In this document: one piece after another, positions 5,540 through 7,048 of the stretch | Layout: every line of letters begins with the position of its first letter | Position numbering within the stretch: the first letter of the stretch is position 1 | NCBI GenBank assembly: GCA_946222495.1 | Contig: CAMICF010000154.1 | Span: 1-7,048, forward strand | Direction: 5' to 3' | Source of the DNA: an uncultured Janibacter sp. | Lineage (GTDB): Bacteria > Actinomycetota > Actinomycetes > Actinomycetales > Dermatophilaceae | Length of the DNA: 7,048 bases | The notes under the pieces: model-generated | Told to the model about the DNA's origin: nothing | Seen by the model: only the letters and a program-made list of their open reading frames with translations | Database searches by the model: none | Program-made: the position numbers and the translations under genes

Positions 5540-7048
5540 CCGACCGTCATGACGAGTGGTCCCCCGAGGACGACGAGCTCGTCCGCCGCGCCCTCATGTC
5601 GCTCATGGACGACGTCGCCCAGGAACCGCTCCCCGAGCCCTCCCAGATCCGCGCCCGCGCAGAGGGACGAGCCGCCGGTGGCGAGGTCGCTGACCTCGAC
5701 GCCCGCCGGAGCCGGCGGCGCTCGATGACCGTCCTCGCCGGAGCCGCCGCGGCCGCCCTCGTGGCGGTCGGCGCCGGTCTCGTCGTGGCCAACCAGCCGC
5801 CCGACACCCCCGTGGCGACCTCGAGCAGCGACCGGTCGACGACCGGGGCGAGCGGCAGCAGCTCCGCGGCACCCTCGACCCTGCGGACCCTCGGTCCGGC
5901 CGAGTGGCAGGCCGTCCTCGGCGTACCCGTCGAGGACACGGTGCGGGGCGAGCCGGAGGGCCACTGCTTCCGCCCGGTCAAGGGCACGAGCTGGCGGAGC
6001 AGCAGCGCCCGCGCCGCCGACGACGGCCGCATCGCCGGTCAGTGGGTCGGGACCTCGCCGAAGGGGTCCGCTGCCCTCTTCGAGTCCGTCGACCAGTCGG
6101 TGACGGACTGCGACGGGTACACGGAGACCGCGTCGACCCGCGGCACGCTGGAGGGCAACGGCAGCTTCCGCGCCTGGCGCAGCTCCGGCTCGGACCAGCC
6201 GGACGTCTGGTGGGTCGAGGTCAGCGACGGCGTCTCCGCCTCCTTCCTCGCGGTCACCGAGACCGACGCCCGTACCTACACCGAGGACGACATGCGCACC
6301 CTGGCCCGGGGCGTCCTCGGCGAGGTCGACCTCACGCGGGCGTCCTCGACGACGTCCACGAGCGACGGCACCACCCACCCGGACGCCACACCGGCGCCGA
6401 CCCCGTCCACCTCCACGACCACCGAGGAGCCCTCGGAGCCCGCCCCGGAGGACTCCGCCACCGCGGGAGGTCCGTCGGGCTCGGCGACGACCGGCACCGG
6501 GAGGCCCGCCCCGGAGTCCCCGACGACGGAGCCGAGCACACCGAGCCCGACCACGCCGGAGATCGGGCCCGTCCCCTCCTCGGCGTACATCCCGGCGGGC
6601 AGCTGGTCCTCGGAGGCCCTCACGGGTGGCGAGTCGACCGTGGGTAACGCCCTCTCGCTCGACGGGTCGGGGGCCACCATCGACGCCTGCGCCAGCACCA
6701 AGGGCGCCACCCGGGCCGGGGGGCTCGGGGTCCGCGCCGGCGGGGGCGATGCCGTCTTCGGACGCCAGTACGTCCTCATGACCGACACGAACGGCGACGC
6801 CGACCAGATGATGTCCGACCTCGTGGGCCGCTACGCCTCCGGCTGCAGTGGCGCCCGACCGCTCTCCGACAGCAGCACGGTCGACACCTTCGCCACGAGC
6901 ACGGGCGGCGGGACGAGGTACGTCGCGGTCGTGCGGCAGAGCCCGACCGCGGTGACCATCCTCCAGCTCACGTCACCGGCAGCCGCTCCGGAGCCGTTGA
7001 CGGACGCCACCGCCGACGAGGAGCTGACCCGCCTGGCGAGGCTCGCCC
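5536..7048 (+). CDS. single-pass membrane anti-sigma-like protein with two extracytoplasmic sensor lobes (3' end outside window)
   Basis: The frame stays open for 504 codons to the window edge. The ATG overlaps the sigma stop (ATGA), with AAGGAGG 6 nt upstream. Residues 1-56 are charged and largely helical (DDELVRRALMSLMDDVAQE), the likely sigma-binding part. RRSRRR (57-62) precedes one transmembrane helix (about 64-85), which predicts an outside C-terminus. Lobe 1 (about 118-265) has Cys144 and Cys192; lobe 2 (about 350-504) has Cys385 and Cys437. They share spacing and pattern (V185/C192 and V430/C437; final TEDDMRTLARGV and ADEELTRLARLA), so they look like a duplication. A Ser/Thr/Pro/Glu-rich linker (268-348) joins them. 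There is no HxxxCxxC zinc anti-sigma motif and no Cys before residue 144. The lobes recall PknH-type sensor domains, but only in general pattern. The anti-sigma role is inferred from position and topology. Confidence 0.8.
   Translation, partial: MTDRHDEWSPEDDELVRRALMSLMDDVAQEPLPEPSQIRARAEGRAAGGEVADLDARRSRRRSMTVLAGAAAAALVAVGAGLVVANQPPDTPVATSSSDRSTTGASGSSSAAPSTLRTLGPAEWQAVLGVPVEDTVRGEPEGHCFRPVKGTSWRSSSARAADDGRIAGQWVGTSPKGSAALFESVDQSVTDCDGYTETASTRGTLEGNGSFRAWRSSGSDQPDVWWVEVSDGVSASFLAVTETDARTYTEDDMRTLARGVLGEVDLTRASSTTSTSDGTTHPDATPAPTPSTSTTTEEPSEPAPEDSATAGGPSGSATTGTGRPAPESPTTEPSTPSPTTPEIGPVPSSAYIPAGSWSSEALTGGESTVGNALSLDGSGATIDACASTKGATRAGGLGVRAGGGDAVFGRQYVLMTDTNGDADQMMSDLVGRYASGCSGARPLSDSSTVDTFATSTGGGTRYVAVVRQSPTAVTILQLTSPAAAPEPLTDATADEELTRLARLA

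Noticed and set aside
5536..5703. Zinc-binding anti-sigma (ZAS) domain in the N-terminal part of the sensor protein
   Set aside because: There is no HxxxCxxC motif and no cysteine at all before residue 144, so the anti-sigma role rests only on gene coupling and topology.
5401..6647. Frames on both strands inside the sensor gene (5401-6378 minus, 5904-6647 plus)
   Set aside because: They are shadows of the frame that starts at 5536 and stays open to the window edge, which has a strong ribosome binding site, a transmembrane helix and paired cysteines.

Overview
The window is very GC-rich DNA (roughly 70% by eye) with actinobacterial gene content. The order perM-like, purN, purH, folD, DUF3017 and the protein signatures fit a Micrococcales-type actinobacterium, possibly an Intrasporangiaceae/Dermacoccaceae relative. 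The genus is an inference only. There is no sign of mobile DNA, CRISPR, rRNA or tRNA. Long reading frames opposite the real genes are GC-skew shadows.

Left block (about 23-4932, all on the minus strand, read right to left): a polytopic DUF6350/PerM-like membrane protein; a short intergenic region with two 20-bp dyad-containing repeats; purN; a purN-purH gap holding a ZTP (pfl) riboswitch; purH; folD; and a small DUF3017 membrane protein overlapping the folD stop. PurN and PurH carry out the two formyl transfers of purine synthesis using 10-formyl-THF, and FolD makes 10-formyl-THF. ZTP, made from the PurH substrate ZMP (AICAR 5'-phosphate), accumulates when 10-formyl-THF is short. A ZTP-sensing leader in front of purH-folD-DUF3017 would therefore raise PurH and its cofactor supply together. 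purN appears to have its own leaderless promoter, and a similar -10 box (TAGACT) lies just upstream of the riboswitch.

Right block (about 4980-7048, plus strand, divergent from the PerM-like gene): an ECF sigma factor gene with a good ECF-type promoter candidate (CAACC, 16 nt, CGTCT), translationally coupled by ATGA overlap to a membrane protein that runs off the window. That protein has a short charged cytoplasmic segment, one transmembrane helix and two related extracytoplasmic lobes, each with one cysteine pair, joined by a long Ser/Thr/Pro linker. It is best read as an unusual anti-sigma/sensor lacking a zinc-binding anti-sigma motif. This sigma/sensor pair and the repeats in front of purN are the least explained parts of the window.
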